In this document: positions 28,901-46,826 of the stretch, piece by piece
Numbering within the stretch: position 1 is the first letter of the stretch
Layout of the letters: every line of letters starts with the position of its first letter
DNA from: Acanthopleura granulata
Taxonomy: Eukaryota > Mollusca > Polyplacophora > Chitonida > Chitonidae
Assembly (NCBI GenBank): GCA_016165875.1
Contig: JABBOT010000014.1
Location: 5,596,895 to 5,660,894 of the forward strand
Reading direction: 5' to 3'
DNA length: 64,000 bases
Made by a program: the position numbers and the translations under genes
Notes under the pieces: generated by a model
The model's input: the letters and a program-made list of their open reading frames with translations, nothing else
What the model was told of the DNA's origin: nothing
Databases searched by the model: none

Positions 28901-31900
28901 TGCTCAACACTAGCTGATTGATATATGTCTACGTTTTACGCAAATATATCGAGTGCAACACCTGTATCTTTCTTTAATGTCAAAATTTAACAATTACAGC
29001 ATGTTTAGCAGCGAAAGGTGAATCAGTGACTTTCTTCAGGATTTTTTTTAATACTTAGGATTATCACAGATATTTGTAATAAAATTGGAAATTTGCGTTT
29101 AAGTTTGAATATAAGGTCAGGCCCTGGGATCAAGAAACCGTCTTAAACTTAAGTCAAAACTTCAGTCATTAAACTTGGTATGCTCCTTTCTCTTATTTTA
29201 GCTGAAATTTGTTTTACAATAACTTAACCAGAATTTACATTGTCAAACAATATTTGGAGCCTGTTATGTACGAAATAACAATTTTAAAGTGATTCGAAAT
29301 TTTGACCTAAGTCTGAGATCGCTTTGTGGTCTGGCTGCCAGGAATAATACCACAAGTTAAGACTAAGTTTGACTTAAACCTAAGATAGCTGTATGATCCT
29401 GGGGCCAGGGTTCTATTCTTAGTTATATTCATAATAAGTGGTTTCCAGGTGTGTAATAGCTGTGGTAAAAACCTCAGGTTACATCTAAAAAGCTTCCGGA
29501 TCTATGGCTTCAGTATGGTTAAGATATTGTTGATGTGGTGTTAAGCCATCATCATTCATTCGTTCTTCAGGATCTATGAGTGTGCAGTGGTGACTGCTGC
29601 TCTCCAGTCACACATGAATATTCTGTTACTAGTTTGCCAAGAATGTATCATCACAACAGGCAGGAATGAAGAATAGCTGACTTAGTAAGCGTAGATTTCA
29701 GGTGTGCAAGGAAAGTTATCATTATACACTCTAAAAATAAATGTGTTCTGGTGTTTTTTCAGTGAACTTTATGTTTAGCAATTAAAGAGATGTGTTTATT
29801 ATAGTTAACATGCTGAACACCTTTGCATACTTGAATTTTTCAGAAGGTATTTTTATTGGACTACTAACGTTTATTGAAAATATATTGGACTACCAATTTA
29901 TTTGTCATGTGACACTGTGACATGTGTACTGTAACGCATTTATGATTAAACTCCAGAATGTGTAATGGAAAGATGCTTATGTTCCCATTTATAAATTAAA
30001 CACTTATTTTTAGTGTGAACTTAGGTTCAGGGTACTGCGTCTGTCTTTCCACACGTTATACCAGGTCAAATCATTGAACTTCATCACAGTGACCATTTCT
30101 TTACCCGGCCAGGGTGACATCCAGACCTCTGTGTCTATGCTGATTGTCCTGGGGGAGAAGCTTAGAGGCAAGATTGATGAGCAGACTCAGGAAAACTGGT
30201 TTGCCTCCTACATTGGTGAGTTGTAGTCGCCTATAATTTATTTATTTGATTGATGTTTTACGCCGTACTCAAGAATATTTCACTTATATGATGGCCAGCA
30301 TATTTGTGGGAGGAAACCAGGCAGTTCCTGTGGGAAACCCACGATCATCCGCAGGTTGCTGAAGGCAGACTTTCCCATGTACGGCCGGAGAGGAAGACAG
30401 CATGAGCTGGGCTTGAACTCAAAGCGACCGCATTGGTGGGAGGCTTCTCCTATAATGGTGAGTGGGCTATTTGCCTCCCATGGTGGTGAGTAATGGTATC
30501 CCATGTTGTTGAGTAACGATGTCCTGTGTTGGTGAGTAATGGCCTCCTGTGTTAGTGATTAGGCTACTTGATTCCCAGATTGGTGAGTATCAGTCTTCTT
30601 TTAGTGATTAGTGGTACTTGATTCCTAAATTGGAGAGTAACAGTCTCCTGTGTTAGTGATTAGGCTACTTGATTCCCAGATTGGTGAGTATCAGTCTTCT
30701 GTTAGTGATTAGTGCTACTTGATTCCTAGATTGGAGATTAACAGTCTCCTGTGTTAGTGATTAGGCTACTTGATTCCCAGATTGGGGAGTGACAGTCTCC
30801 TGTTAGTGATTAGGCTACTTGATTCCTAGATTGGAGATTAACAGTCTCCTGTGTTAGTGATTAGGCTACTTGATTCCCAGATTGGTGAGTATCAGTCTTC
30901 TGTTAGTGATTGGGCTACTTGATTCCCAGATTGGGGAGTATCAGTCTTCTGTTAGTGATTAGTGCTACTTGATTCCTAGATTGGAGATTAACAGTCTCCT
31001 GTGTTAGTGATTAGGCTACTTGATTCCCAGATTGGGGAGTATCAGTCTTCTGTTAGTGATTAGGCTACTTGATTCCTAGATTGGAGATTAACAGTCTCCT
31101 GTGTTAGTGATTAGGCTACTTGATTCCCAGATTGGTGAGTATCAGTCTTCTGTTAGTGGTTAGGCTACTTGATTGGAGATTAACAGTCTCCTGTGTTAGT
31201 GATTAGGCTACTTGATTCCCAGATTGGGGAGTGACAGTCTCCTGTTAGTGATTAGGCTACTTGATTCCTAGATTGGAGATTAACAGTCTCCTGTGTTAGT
31301 GATTAGGCTACTTGATTCCCAGATTGGGGAGTAACAGTCTCCTGTGTTAGTGATTAGGCTACTTGATTCCTAGATTGGAGATTAACAGTCTCCTGTGTTA
31401 GTGATTAGGCTACTTGATTCCCAGATTGGGGAGTGACAGTCTCCTTTGTTAGTGATTAGGCTACTTGATTCCTAGATTGGGGAGTGACAGTCTCCTGTGT
31501 TAGTGATTAGGCTACTTGATTCCCAGATTGGGGAGTATCAGTCTTCTGTGTTAGTGATTAGGCTACTTGATTCCCAGATTGGGGAGTAACAGTCTCCTGT
31601 GTTAGTGATTAGGCTACTTGATTCCCAGATTGGTGAGTATCAGTCTTCTGTTAGTGGTTAGGCTACTTGATTGGAGATTAACAGTCTCCTGTGTTAGTGA
31701 TTAGGCTACTTGATTCCCAGATTGGGGAGTGACAGTCTCCTGTTAGTGATTAGGCTACTTGATTCCTAGATTGGAGATTAACAGTCTCCTGTGTTAGTGA
31801 TTAGGCTACTTGATTCCCAGATTGGGGAGTAACAGTCTCCTGTGTTAGTGATTAGGCTACTTGATTCCTAGATTGGAGATTAACAGTCTCCTGTGTTAGT

Positions 31901-34152
31901 GATTAGGCTACTTGATTCCCAGATTGGGGAGTGACAGTCTCCTTTGTTAGTGATTAGGCTACTTGATTCCTAGATTGGGGAGTGACAGTCTCCTGTGTTA
32001 GTGATTAGGCTACTTGATTCCCAGATTGGGGAGTATCAGTCTTCTGTGTTAGTGATTAGGCTACTTGATTCCCAGATTGGGGAGTAACAGTCTCCTGTGT
32101 TAGTGATTAGGCTACTTGATTCCTAGATTGGGGAGTAACAGTCTCCTTTGTTAGTGATTAGGCTACTTGATTCCTAGATTGGGGAGTGACAGTCTCCTGT
32201 GTTAGTGATTAGGCTACTTGATTCCCAGATTGGGGAGTATCAGTCTTCTGTTAGTGATTAGGCTACTTGATTCCTAGATTGGGGAGTGACAGTCTCCTGT
32301 GTTAGTGATTAGGCTACTTGATTCCCAGATTGGGGAGTAACAGTCTCCTTTGTTAGTGATTAGGCTACTTGATTCCTAGATTGGGGAGTAACAGTCTCCT
32401 GTGTTAGTGATTAGGCTACTTGATTCCCAGATTGGGGAGTAACAGTCTCCTTTGTTAGTGATTAGGCTACTTGATTCCCAGATTGGGGAGTAACAGTCTC
32501 CTGTGTTAGTGATTAGGCTACTTGATTTCCAGATTGGGGAGTGACAGTCTCCTGTGTTAGTGATTAGGCTACTTGATTCCCAGATTGGGGAGTATCAGTC
32601 TTCTGTTAGTGATTAGGCTACTTGATTCCCAGATTGGGGAGTAACAGTATCCAATTGCATGTAGATGTGTGTAAAACACTTGGTCTATGGTATGCTGCTC
32701 TTTTTCTCTTGTATTTGACGGCTAATAGTTGGTATTAAAGGAGAACGCTGAGACACAAAAGTCCTTAATGACTAACAAAGCTTTTTACATCTTGTTTCAG
32801 AGCTGCTCGGGAGATATGAACTGTGGTCTGTGGCTAACAAAGTGATCAAGCTGAGCAGCTTGCCCCAGATTGGGATGCTCAACCAGCAGTCTACGACTGT
32901 CCACACCAACTGTAACAACTGCTCCAACAAGCTGCTCCAGTCAGGCTGGCTGTGTCAGCGCTGCAAGTCACTCACCAACTCCTGCAGTATATGGTGAGCG
33001 CTTTATTTCTTACATATTTATTTGATTGGTGTTTTACGCCGTACTCAAGAATGTTTCACTTATACGACAGCGACCAGCATTATGGTGGGGGGAATCTGGA
33101 CAGAGCCCGGGGGGGGGGGGGACCCACGACCATCTGCCGATTGCTGGTGGACCTTCCAGAAAGAGCTGGGGGCCTCCGTGGCTCAGTCGGTTAGTGCGCT
33201 ATCGCAGCACAATGACCCAAAGCCTCCCACCAATGCGGTCGCTGTGAGTTCAACACTAGCTCATGCTGACTTCCTGTCCGGCCGAACGTGGGAAAAGCTG
33301 CCAGCAACCTGCGGATGGTCGTGGGTTTCCCCCGGGCTCTGCCCGGTTTCCTCCCACCATAATGCTGGCCGCAGTCATATAAGTGAAATATTCTTGAGTA
33401 CGGCATAAGACACCAATCAAATAAATAAAAAAATAAACAGAAAGAGGTGGACTTGAACTTACAGCAACCGTATTGGTGTGAGGCACCTGAGTTAGCCGGC
33501 GCGTTAACTTTCTTGGTCATGGAGGTCCCCTGTGAGCACTTTGAGTTGGTTATACACAGACGTAAATGTAGCTGCATACATAATGATGAAAAATTGACTA
33601 TTAATTCAGAGAATTAAAAGCAAGTTTTCTTGTAGACTTGGTAGATATGAATATGAAAAACTAGTGAGCCCTGTCTAGTATATTTTGTTTCTAATGGAAG
33701 AGAATGCCAGCTGGTTAGACAAGTTGCCATAAGATACATGAACATTTTTACGAAGTTTGCTGTTGTGGCTGTGATTTAATACTATTCAGACACTTCGTCA
33801 GTATGGTCCATAAAACCCACCACACAATCAAATCATTTGACTGCATTTAATTTGATGAAAAAACCAGTGAAGGTATTTTCAGATATAGTTTTTAACAGTT
33901 TTTTACTCAGTCAAACTTTGTTTTCACTGGGTCTTTTACTTTAACATCTGAATGTATTTTTAAACTGTTTTTTACGTTTTTAATATTAACCAGAAAATTA
34001 TCTTTTGGTTTTTCAGCCATTTACCTGTGAAAGGTTTGTACGCTTGGTGTCAAGGATGCTCACATGGAGGACACATTCACCACCTACAGGAGTGGCTCCT
34101 TAAGAACTCCTCCTGTCCCACAGGCTGTGGTCACCTGTGTGAATACACCTGA
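4953..34152 (+). CDS. WDR24: WDR24, GATOR2 complex subunit (WD40 + C-terminal RING), 18 coding exons
   Basis: Exons: 4953-4986, 6641-6757, 7284-7400, 7916-7993, 8338-8444, 9297-9419, 10833-10964, 11914-12112, 17038-17214, 17710-17819, 18772-18900, 20124-20256, 21425-21502, 26597-26769, 28387-28647, 30113-30215, 32801-32993, 34017-34152. They sum to 2,400 nt (799 residues; human 790), and every junction is in phase with GT–AG. The tiny first exon encodes [11 protein letters not shown] and splices to [11 protein letters not shown], matching the human N-terminus. Residues 1 to about 360 form the WD40 propeller ([28 protein letters not shown]). An acidic linker lies at about 510-570. The C-terminal RING-like zinc domain at about 720-799 contains [21 protein letters not shown] and [14 protein letters not shown]2 relieves GATOR1 inhibition of mTORC1 at the lysosome. 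Four exon edges have been tandemly duplicated (separate entries). Identity is very secure; exact function in this animal is inferred. Confidence 0.95.
4987..6640 (+). other. WDR24 intron 1
   Basis: Donor GTAAGT at 4987, acceptor CTTCCAG ending at 6640. The intron is AT-rich. No mobile element, long repeat or additional exon was recognised. Confidence 0.7.
8189..8360 (+). repeat. 86-bp tandem duplication carrying WDR24 exon 5 acceptor
   Basis: Two near-identical 86-bp units. Each has AATTTGGATCATAACA, an AT-rich stretch, then TTCGTGGTTTGTAG|AACATGTG. The second unit provides the real acceptor (exon starts 8338). The first reproduces it at 8252. Splicing to the upstream copy would read 17 codons and then hit a TAA stop, so it behaves as a decoy. 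Confidence 0.85.
8595..8790. repeat. Degenerate ~40-bp tandem repeat
   Basis: About five diverged copies of a motif like CCAATCAAACAAATAAAGAAA followed by a CAGCTAGTT-like segment, within WDR24 intron 5. Confidence 0.6.
10165..10780. repeat. 55-bp minisatellite, ~11 copies
   Basis: Highly uniform 55-bp unit containing AATCAGGGAGCTCTAGAT, GTGTCGTGTTAGAATTGACG and TCCTACAAA, in WDR24 intron 6. It ends about 55 bp before the exon 7 acceptor at 10832. Copies differ by few substitutions, which implies recent expansion. Confidence 0.9.
10965..11425 (+). repeat. Tandem copies of WDR24 exon 7 3' end plus donor
   Basis: Directly after the real donor (10964|10965) come six diverged copies of the last ~60 coding bases of exon 7 (encoding [20 protein letters not shown]) with the following ~20 intron bases. 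Period is about 70-80 bp. Near 11041, 11110, 11261, 11341 and 11419 the copies keep AAG|GTGAG-type donors; the one near 11182 has AAGATGAG and has lost the GT. Intronic TAG stops prevent reading through the set, so the copies are not coding in the assigned mRNA. Confidence 0.85.
12202..12353 (+). mobile_element. SINE family A, 5'-truncated
   Basis: Matches the 3' two thirds of the recurrent SINE: CATGCTGGCTTCCTCC, ATAATGCTGGCTGCCGTC, AAGTGAAATATTCTTGA, and an AATAAATAA tail. In WDR24 intron 8. Confidence 0.8.
12826..16818. repeat. 4-kb satellite, 55-bp unit (~72 copies) with 825-bp higher-order period
   Basis: The unit contains GGGCATATCTGTATGTCACT, GTGTCTTGACTTGCCAGAGG and TCGCTGGTTTAAGCT. 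Unit starts are exactly 55 bp apart over most of the array. Rare variants recur 825 bp apart (15 units): CTCTATGTC at 14311 and 15136, the ATCCCGGG variant at about 14656 and 15481, and the AGAGATCG variant at 14821 and 15646. The third AGAGATCG copy is displaced by a patch of truncated units at 16275-16345. It fills most of WDR24 intron 8. Confidence 0.95.
18496..18634 (-). mobile_element. SINE family A, truncated
   Basis: Reverse-oriented copy: TTTATTTATTTGATTGG, then TTCACTTATACAACTGCG, TTATGGTGGGAGGAAAC and CCGCAGGTTGCTGGC. The tRNA-like head is missing. In WDR24 intron 10. Confidence 0.85.
18964..19143 (+). mobile_element. SINE family A, 5'-truncated
   Basis: Forward copy starting within the B-box region (GAGTTCATATCCAGCTC), with CCACCATAATGCTGGCCACC and ending CACCAATCAGATAAAT. 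In WDR24 intron 11. Confidence 0.8.
19195..19325 (-). mobile_element. SINE family A, truncated
   Basis: Reverse copy: TTTATTTGAATGGTATTTTA, then ACTCAAGAATACTTCACTT and GCCAGCATTATGGTGGGA. It lies 50 bp from the forward copy ending at 19143, so the pair could fold back as an inverted repeat in the pre-mRNA. Confidence 0.8.
20271..20362 (+). other. G-run-rich purine tract just inside WDR24 intron 12
   Basis: Starting 15 bases after the exon 12 donor (20257), about 90 bases are nearly all purine, with at least six runs of three to five G. G-runs near donors are known to act as intronic splicing enhancers and can form RNA G-quadruplexes; either role here is inference. Confidence 0.6.
20363..21424 (+). 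other. WDR24 intron 12 remainder; nothing recognised
   Basis: Unique-looking sequence. I see no SINE, tandem repeat or extra exon. Confidence 0.5.
21641..22517. repeat. 56-bp minisatellite with 28-bp half units
   Basis: The main unit of 56 bp holds GGCAGTCTTATCCATCAGAT, CTATGTAGAGTGGGCGTATT and TTGAAGTCAAGAC. Interspersed short units (AAGTCAAGACAAAAGTGGGC and on) are exactly half length, 28 bp, which suggests deletion between two matching TGGGCGTATTTTGAAGTCAA segments. In WDR24 intron 13. Confidence 0.9.
22735..23735. mobile_element. Inverted-repeat element (non-autonomous DNA transposon candidate)
   Basis: The left end reads CTTAACCTTATATCCTCTGC then CCATCGTGGCC. The right end, reverse-complemented, reads CTAACCTTAAATCTTACGCC then CAATGTGGCC. 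Inside each end lie GGCCGAACGGTCAGCGTATG and GGCCGACGGTCAGCGTATCA motifs plus short inverted copies. No transposase reading frame is visible. In WDR24 intron 13. Ends are approximate. Confidence 0.55.
23818..23913 (+). mobile_element. SINE family A 3' fragment
   Basis: Carries GTGGGCTCTGCTGGCCACCA, then TATAAGTGAAACATTCTTGA and CACAAATCAAATAAATG at its 3' end. Confidence 0.75.
24243..26553. repeat. 2.3-kb satellite, 32-bp unit (~72 copies)
   Basis: The unit is ACCATTATTATCCTTTTCATTACCATCACCGA-like (32 bp), with alternating sub-variants (TAGTATAC or TATTATCC; ACCATC or TTATTATC). The rare CGGAACAATT variant recurs at 24554, 24842, 25418 and 25898, spacings of 9, 18 and 15 units, so blocks of units have been copied together. 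The array ends 43 bp before WDR24 exon 14. Confidence 0.95.
26739..26959 (+). repeat. Duplicated WDR24 exon 14 3' end plus donor
   Basis: A 66-bp segment at 26739-26804 (coding GAAGCTGTTTGATATTGACA, the real donor GGGAAG|GTAGGT at 26770, and TGGTTGCCGCAAAAGG) is repeated almost perfectly at 26894-26959, 155 bp downstream. The intron therefore contains a second identical donor context at about 26925. Confidence 0.9.
27079..27240. promoter_or_regulatory. Cluster of CRE/ATF-like sites in WDR24 intron 14
   Basis: Two perfect TGACGTCA palindromes (27079-27086 and 27099-27106), a TGACGT half-site at 27115 and further CGTCAC half-sites occur within about 160 bp. The same perfect palindrome occurs in the bidirectional promoter. 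An intronic enhancer is possible but unproven. Confidence 0.4.
27750..27893 (-). mobile_element. SINE family A, truncated
   Basis: Reverse copy with a long (TTTA)n tail at 27752-27776, then GAATATTTCATGACGGCTGC and GTTATGGTGGGAGGAAACC. Confidence 0.8.
28039..28283 (+). mobile_element. SINE family A, near full length with 14-bp target duplication
   Basis: The head GGTCTCCGTTGACAAAGTCG then GTGCTAGTGCAGCGCAATGA is a diverged tRNA-like promoter; the B-box region reads GTGTTCAAGCCC and the tail is (AATC)n. It is flanked by the direct repeat CAAACACAGTCACA at 28025-28038 and 28284-28297, the target-site duplication. It sits about 100 bp upstream of the exon 15 acceptor. Confidence 0.9.
29119..29409. 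mobile_element. MITE-like element, ~290 bp, terminal inverted repeats
   Basis: The left end starts GGCCCTGGGATCA and continues to CTTAAACTTAAGTCAAA. The right end, reverse-complemented, starts GGCCCCAGGATCA and continues to TTAGGTTTAAGTCAAA. There is no coding capacity. It lies in WDR24 intron 15. Confidence 0.65.
30233..30451 (-). mobile_element. SINE family A, reverse
   Basis: Starts 17 bp after the exon 16 donor. Contains TTTATTTGATTGATGTTTTA, GTACGGCCGGAGAGGAAG and GCGACCGCATTGGTGGGAGG; the outer part of the tRNA-like head is missing. Confidence 0.85.
30452..32650. repeat. 2.2-kb minisatellite, 51/48-bp unit (~43 copies)
   Basis: The unit is GTGTTAGTGATTAGGCTACT, TGATTCCCAGATTGGGGAGT and AACAGTCTCCT (51 bp). 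A 48-bp variant lacks GTG at the front. It fills most of WDR24 intron 16. Blocks of units (for example about 31140-31640 and 31640-32100) repeat as groups. Confidence 0.95.
33014..33505 (-). mobile_element. SINE family A, reverse, split by a younger SINE
   Basis: Reverse copy running 33014-33165 and resuming at 33447 (GTGGACTTGAACTTACAGCA, then CCGTATTGGTGTGAGGC) to about 33505. The gap is filled exactly by the forward SINE at 33166-33437. It includes a 13-base G run ending at 33121. Confidence 0.85.
33166..33437 (+). mobile_element. SINE family A, full length, nested
   Basis: Complete copy. The tRNA-like head GGCCTCCGTGGCTCAGTCGG has an A-box-like core TGGCTCAGTCGG, and the B-box region is CGCTGTGAGTTCAAC. 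A conserved body (CATAATGCTGGCCGC, AAGTGAAATATTCTTGAG) and a CAATCAAATAAATAAA tail follow. It is flanked by the 9-bp target duplication CAGAAAGAG at 33157-33165 and 33438-33446. Best reference copy of the family in the window. Confidence 0.93.
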
Positions 34153-34535
34153 CAGTTCTCACAGAGGATATATTCACTACCTGCAAAGTGGCTCCTTAAG
34201 AACACCTCCTGTCCTACAGGCTGTGGTCACCTGTGTGAATACACCTGACAGTTCTCACAGAGGATATATTCACCACCTGCAGGAGTGGCTCCTTAAGAAC
34301 TCCTCCTGTCCTACAGGCTGTGGTCACCTGTGTGAATACACCTGACAGTTCTCACAGAGGATATATTCACTACCTGCAAAGTGGCTCCTTAAGAACACCT
34401 CCTGTCCTACAGGCTGTGGTCACCTGTGTGAATACACATGACAGTTGTCACAGAGGATATATTCACCACCTGGAGGACAGTGGACACCATATTAGAGGTC
34501 TTGTTCACCACTTGCCGGCATGCCTCCTCATTTCA
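34055..34535 (+). repeat. Tandem copies of WDR24 terminal coding exon in its 3' UTR
   Basis: The last ~75 coding bases of WDR24 plus stop and ~20 UTR bases (a 97-bp unit) recur about four more times after the true stop at 34152. Copies 3 and 1 keep the 97-bp length and [13 protein letters not shown] reading. Copies 2 and 4 are 96 bp, with one base lost near GCAAAGTGG. The fifth is partial. The copies sit in the 3' UTR and are not in frame with each other. Confidence 0.9.
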
Positions 34536-34738
34536 TCACTTGATCAGGACTTTTATTGTGCCAAACACTTATGTTGTGAGTACAACAGTGCTGAATGTAT
34601 ATATCTGCAGACTAATTTATTTGTTCAAAGATTGTGTAAATTTTATCAAGTCAAAGTGTTCCAGCTACGCATACATATATTTACGTGTATAACCTCGGTG
34701 TGCCTATGCCCAGGGAGATGCACAAACATTTATTTGGT

Positions 34739-34744
34739 AATAAA
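34739..34744 (+). terminator. Poly(A) signal AATAAA, probable WDR24 3' end
   Basis: First clear AATAAA after the stop codon, 587 bp downstream, in a short AT-rich stretch. No cleavage site data are available from sequence. Confidence 0.45.
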
Positions 34745-34886
34745 TTATTAATATACTGGAATACTTCTTAGGCTTGTTCTGAAGTCCACATGACAAGTTT
34801 TAGACTAGAAACAAGTCACACTGAATCCCAAGTTCAATCCATAGAGCCTAAAACTTCAGTTTTCTTACATGTGCATGTTCTGCCTA

Positions 34887-35372
34887 GCTTAGATCCTGCA
34901 CATCACTGTGGCTTGATCCCGCACTGTGTTGGTAAACTTAGATCAAACATACTTTTTTGCTCAAAGTCCATAATATTTTATTTTGAAAAATTCAACACGA
35001 TGTATGTTTTGTCTAGACTCTTCTAGCAGCACATGGTTATGACTGCCTGGAGGGCAGAGTATCCAACTAAAACGCCATTATGCGAGTAGCAATGTCCAAG
35101 GAGTAGTCCCCCCTTATTAACACGAAAAGGTGCATTCTGAGATTGTATGATTCTGAGATGGTGGTGGACACAGGATAAAAACATACCAGGGCTTGGATGG
35201 TTCTTGTTCGATCCTCAATATCTGGCAGTCACAACCGTGTACTTGGAGCCGATTTTAGACTGAATGTGGACTTTTAAGTCAAAAGGCACGATCCAAGTTA
35301 ACCAAGCAGTGTCTCTGTGGCTAACAATAATGTGCATGGTTGAGCCACAGAGAAGTGCAGGATCTAAGATAG
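34887..35372. mobile_element. Inverted-repeat (foldback) element candidate
   Basis: Arms at 34887-34944 (CTTAGATCCTGCACATCACT to GGTAAACTTAGATC) and 35290-35372 (reverse complement: CTTAGATCCTGCACTTCTCT to GGTTAACTTGGATC) are inverted relative to each other, with about 345 bp between. No coding capacity. Between the convergent WDR24 and ALDH9A1 3' ends. Confidence 0.6.
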
Positions 35373-35869
35373 ATAGGTCCTTGTACTTTCCACGGCATTA
35401 TTTTGTGTAGACTGATAAAATTGTACTTTTTGTGCAGCCCTGAAATGTAGTTTTCTGTTTCCAATATCAAATTAAAAAGGTGCATAAATCGCTCTGAAAG
35501 TTCGTCTTTCATGTGCACAAAAAGGTTGACGAGGCAGGGTAATCTTCAAACTTCTCCTTATGTCACCGTTTAACCAACGAACATTTCTGACGTGAATACT
35601 ATTTTTTAGTTTACAAAATATATCCCCTTCGAACATTAATGTATTCCAAAAAGTTTGGCACAGAAAAATTCATAACAAAAAAGCTATTAGCTGAGACAAT
35701 CATATTTATTTCCAGACCAAAATGTCATACAAATGACACAGAAACTGTCACTGACGGAAATCCTGTAGACTTATATATGATGGCAGTCAGGTTCGTGGGC
35801 AGAGGAAACCCAAATGCTGGGAACCAACTCTTTACCTTCATCAGGTACCTGACAAACCTCCTGGCTTAA

Positions 35870-36068
35870 CTTTATTTCTTTATTTCATTGGTGTTTTACG
35901 CCGAACTCAAGATTATTTCACTTACAAGACGGCAGCCAGCATTATGGTGAGAGGAAACCGGGCAGAGCCCAAGAGAAACCCACGACCATCTGCAGGTTGC
36001 TGGCAGACCTTCCCATGTACGGCCGGAGAGGGTGCCAGCCTGGCTTAAAGGATTTATATATTTATTTA
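35870..36068 (-). mobile_element. SINE family A, reverse, partial
   Basis: TTTATTTCATTGGTGTTTTA, GCCAGCATTATGGTGAGAGG and GTACGGCCGGAGAGGGTGCC are recognisable. The preceding ~90 bp (35785-35870) resembles a fragment of a related element also seen near 41940. Confidence 0.8.
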
Positions 36069-36252
36069 TTTGATTGGGGACAAGACCCACTTAAATAAGG
36101 TTCGCATCATCCAAAAGGCCATGTCATGCTGATCCCAATTATTTCTGGGTGTTTCTTAAGTGATTAAAACAGAAATGAAAAATGGTGTGCTACAGTAGAC
36201 ATTTTGGACCATACTGAACAGGTTGAAGCACAAAAAACATTACAGATTTCCT

Positions 36253-36273
36253 GGGGGGGTGGGGGTGGGAGGG
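36253..36273 (+). other. G-quadruplex-type motif
   Basis: Runs of 7, 5, 3 and 3 G separated by single bases (T, T, A), a textbook intramolecular G-quadruplex pattern with one-base loops. It lies on the strand opposite to ALDH9A1, 1.3 kb beyond its stop codon. Confidence 0.6.
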
Positions 36274-36850
36274 CTGCCAAACACGTTGTAATTTATATCT
36301 CCACATTAAATACAGTTATATGTGTTGTACCACATATATACACAAAGTGATATTTTAAAAAAGCCTTTAACAGACATCTAAAACCATTGGCACATTAACT
36401 ACCACGCCAAAACATCTGCAGCACAAGTATATGTACTTTCCACTATTTAAACATGAACACATGCCGAAGACTGGAACACATCTAGACATATCTCACGCAA
36501 AAATAACCACAAACATTCGGGTATCCTTTTTTCACACAAACATTTCACAAATTACGTTGATCACATTTTTGTAACATTTTTCAATGAATTCCATGTTTCT
36601 GAGAAGTCAACACATATCTTCACGCATTCTAAACAACATATACAAACACATATTACTCCATTTTGGCCTCGATTTCACCAGAGTATGACGGTCTCTTTCA
36701 ACATTTTGCTAATTTTGTCACAAATGACAAGAACAAAAACTTAATTACAGATACTTTAATAACAACAAAACAGACATAGTTGCCACAATACTTTCATCAC
36801 TTCACCTGTAACTCATGAACATTTACATGTCACAACCGTATACTGCAAAA

Positions 36851-37052
36851 GACCTAAAATTTCGTCAAACAGAAGTGCATTTTTATGTGTAAATAAAGGC
36901 CCTAAAATACTACATTCAGTGCTGCGATTTACATTTTTCCAGTATGATATCACCCTACCTCCCAAATAACCCTCAAAACACCTTCCTACAATCAATAGAA
37001 CTCTCAGAATCAGGAAAAATTAACAGCTTGGTCATGGATGAATTTTTAGGTC
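36851..37052. mobile_element. Small TIR element, copy 1 (~200 bp)
   Basis: Starts GACCTAAAATTTCGTC and ends with the inverted GAATTTTTAGGTC. Shares the GACCTAAAATTTCGCCC-type end with elements at 60029 and 63477. Probably within the ALDH9A1 3' UTR or flank. Confidence 0.6.
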
Positions 37053-37592
37053 ATCTGCGGTAGTTAGCATTAGAAGAAAGTGACCGGTCCCATCTGTCTT
37101 TTGGGCTCGCTAAAATTTATACCACAAACAGAAAGAGGATACAGAAAAACAGAAAATGGACGCGCAGAAATCACAGATGAGATGTTCTGCAACGGCACAT
37201 TTAAAATCTTGTCTAACACATGGCATATAAACCAGAATTACTCTATAAAATGTGGCGCAGAATAATCACAAAGCGTACTGCGACTACTTAGCACAGAATG
37301 AGTATTGGTAGCCCTTCTCAAATGAAACTGATCTAAATTCAGCATAACGCTTACATATTTTGCATAGCCACCCCTTTCACACACCACACCCGCTATCAAA
37401 AACTTTTGTGTTATGTTGAGCAAATGCACTGTCATGAACTTTTCTCCATATATTTTGAGAATTTGCCCCATGGCCCACAGCAACCGAATTCCAAAACAGA
37501 CTCCCCTACTTCCGACTACTAAGCCAAACTTAAGTTGATCTGATTATTACAGAATCTCTGGCACACACTTAATTTTTTTTCCTGCCAATGCC

Positions 37593-46826
<9,234 letters not shown>

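Noticed and set aside
33166..33260. tRNA gene suggested by A- and B-box-like motifs
   Set aside because: The motifs form the head of a dispersed SINE; there is no cloverleaf or anticodon arm.
35639..35869. 76-codon plus-strand frame between WDR24 and ALDH9A1
   Set aside because: Its 3' half is SINE-related sequence and the rest has no recognisable domain.
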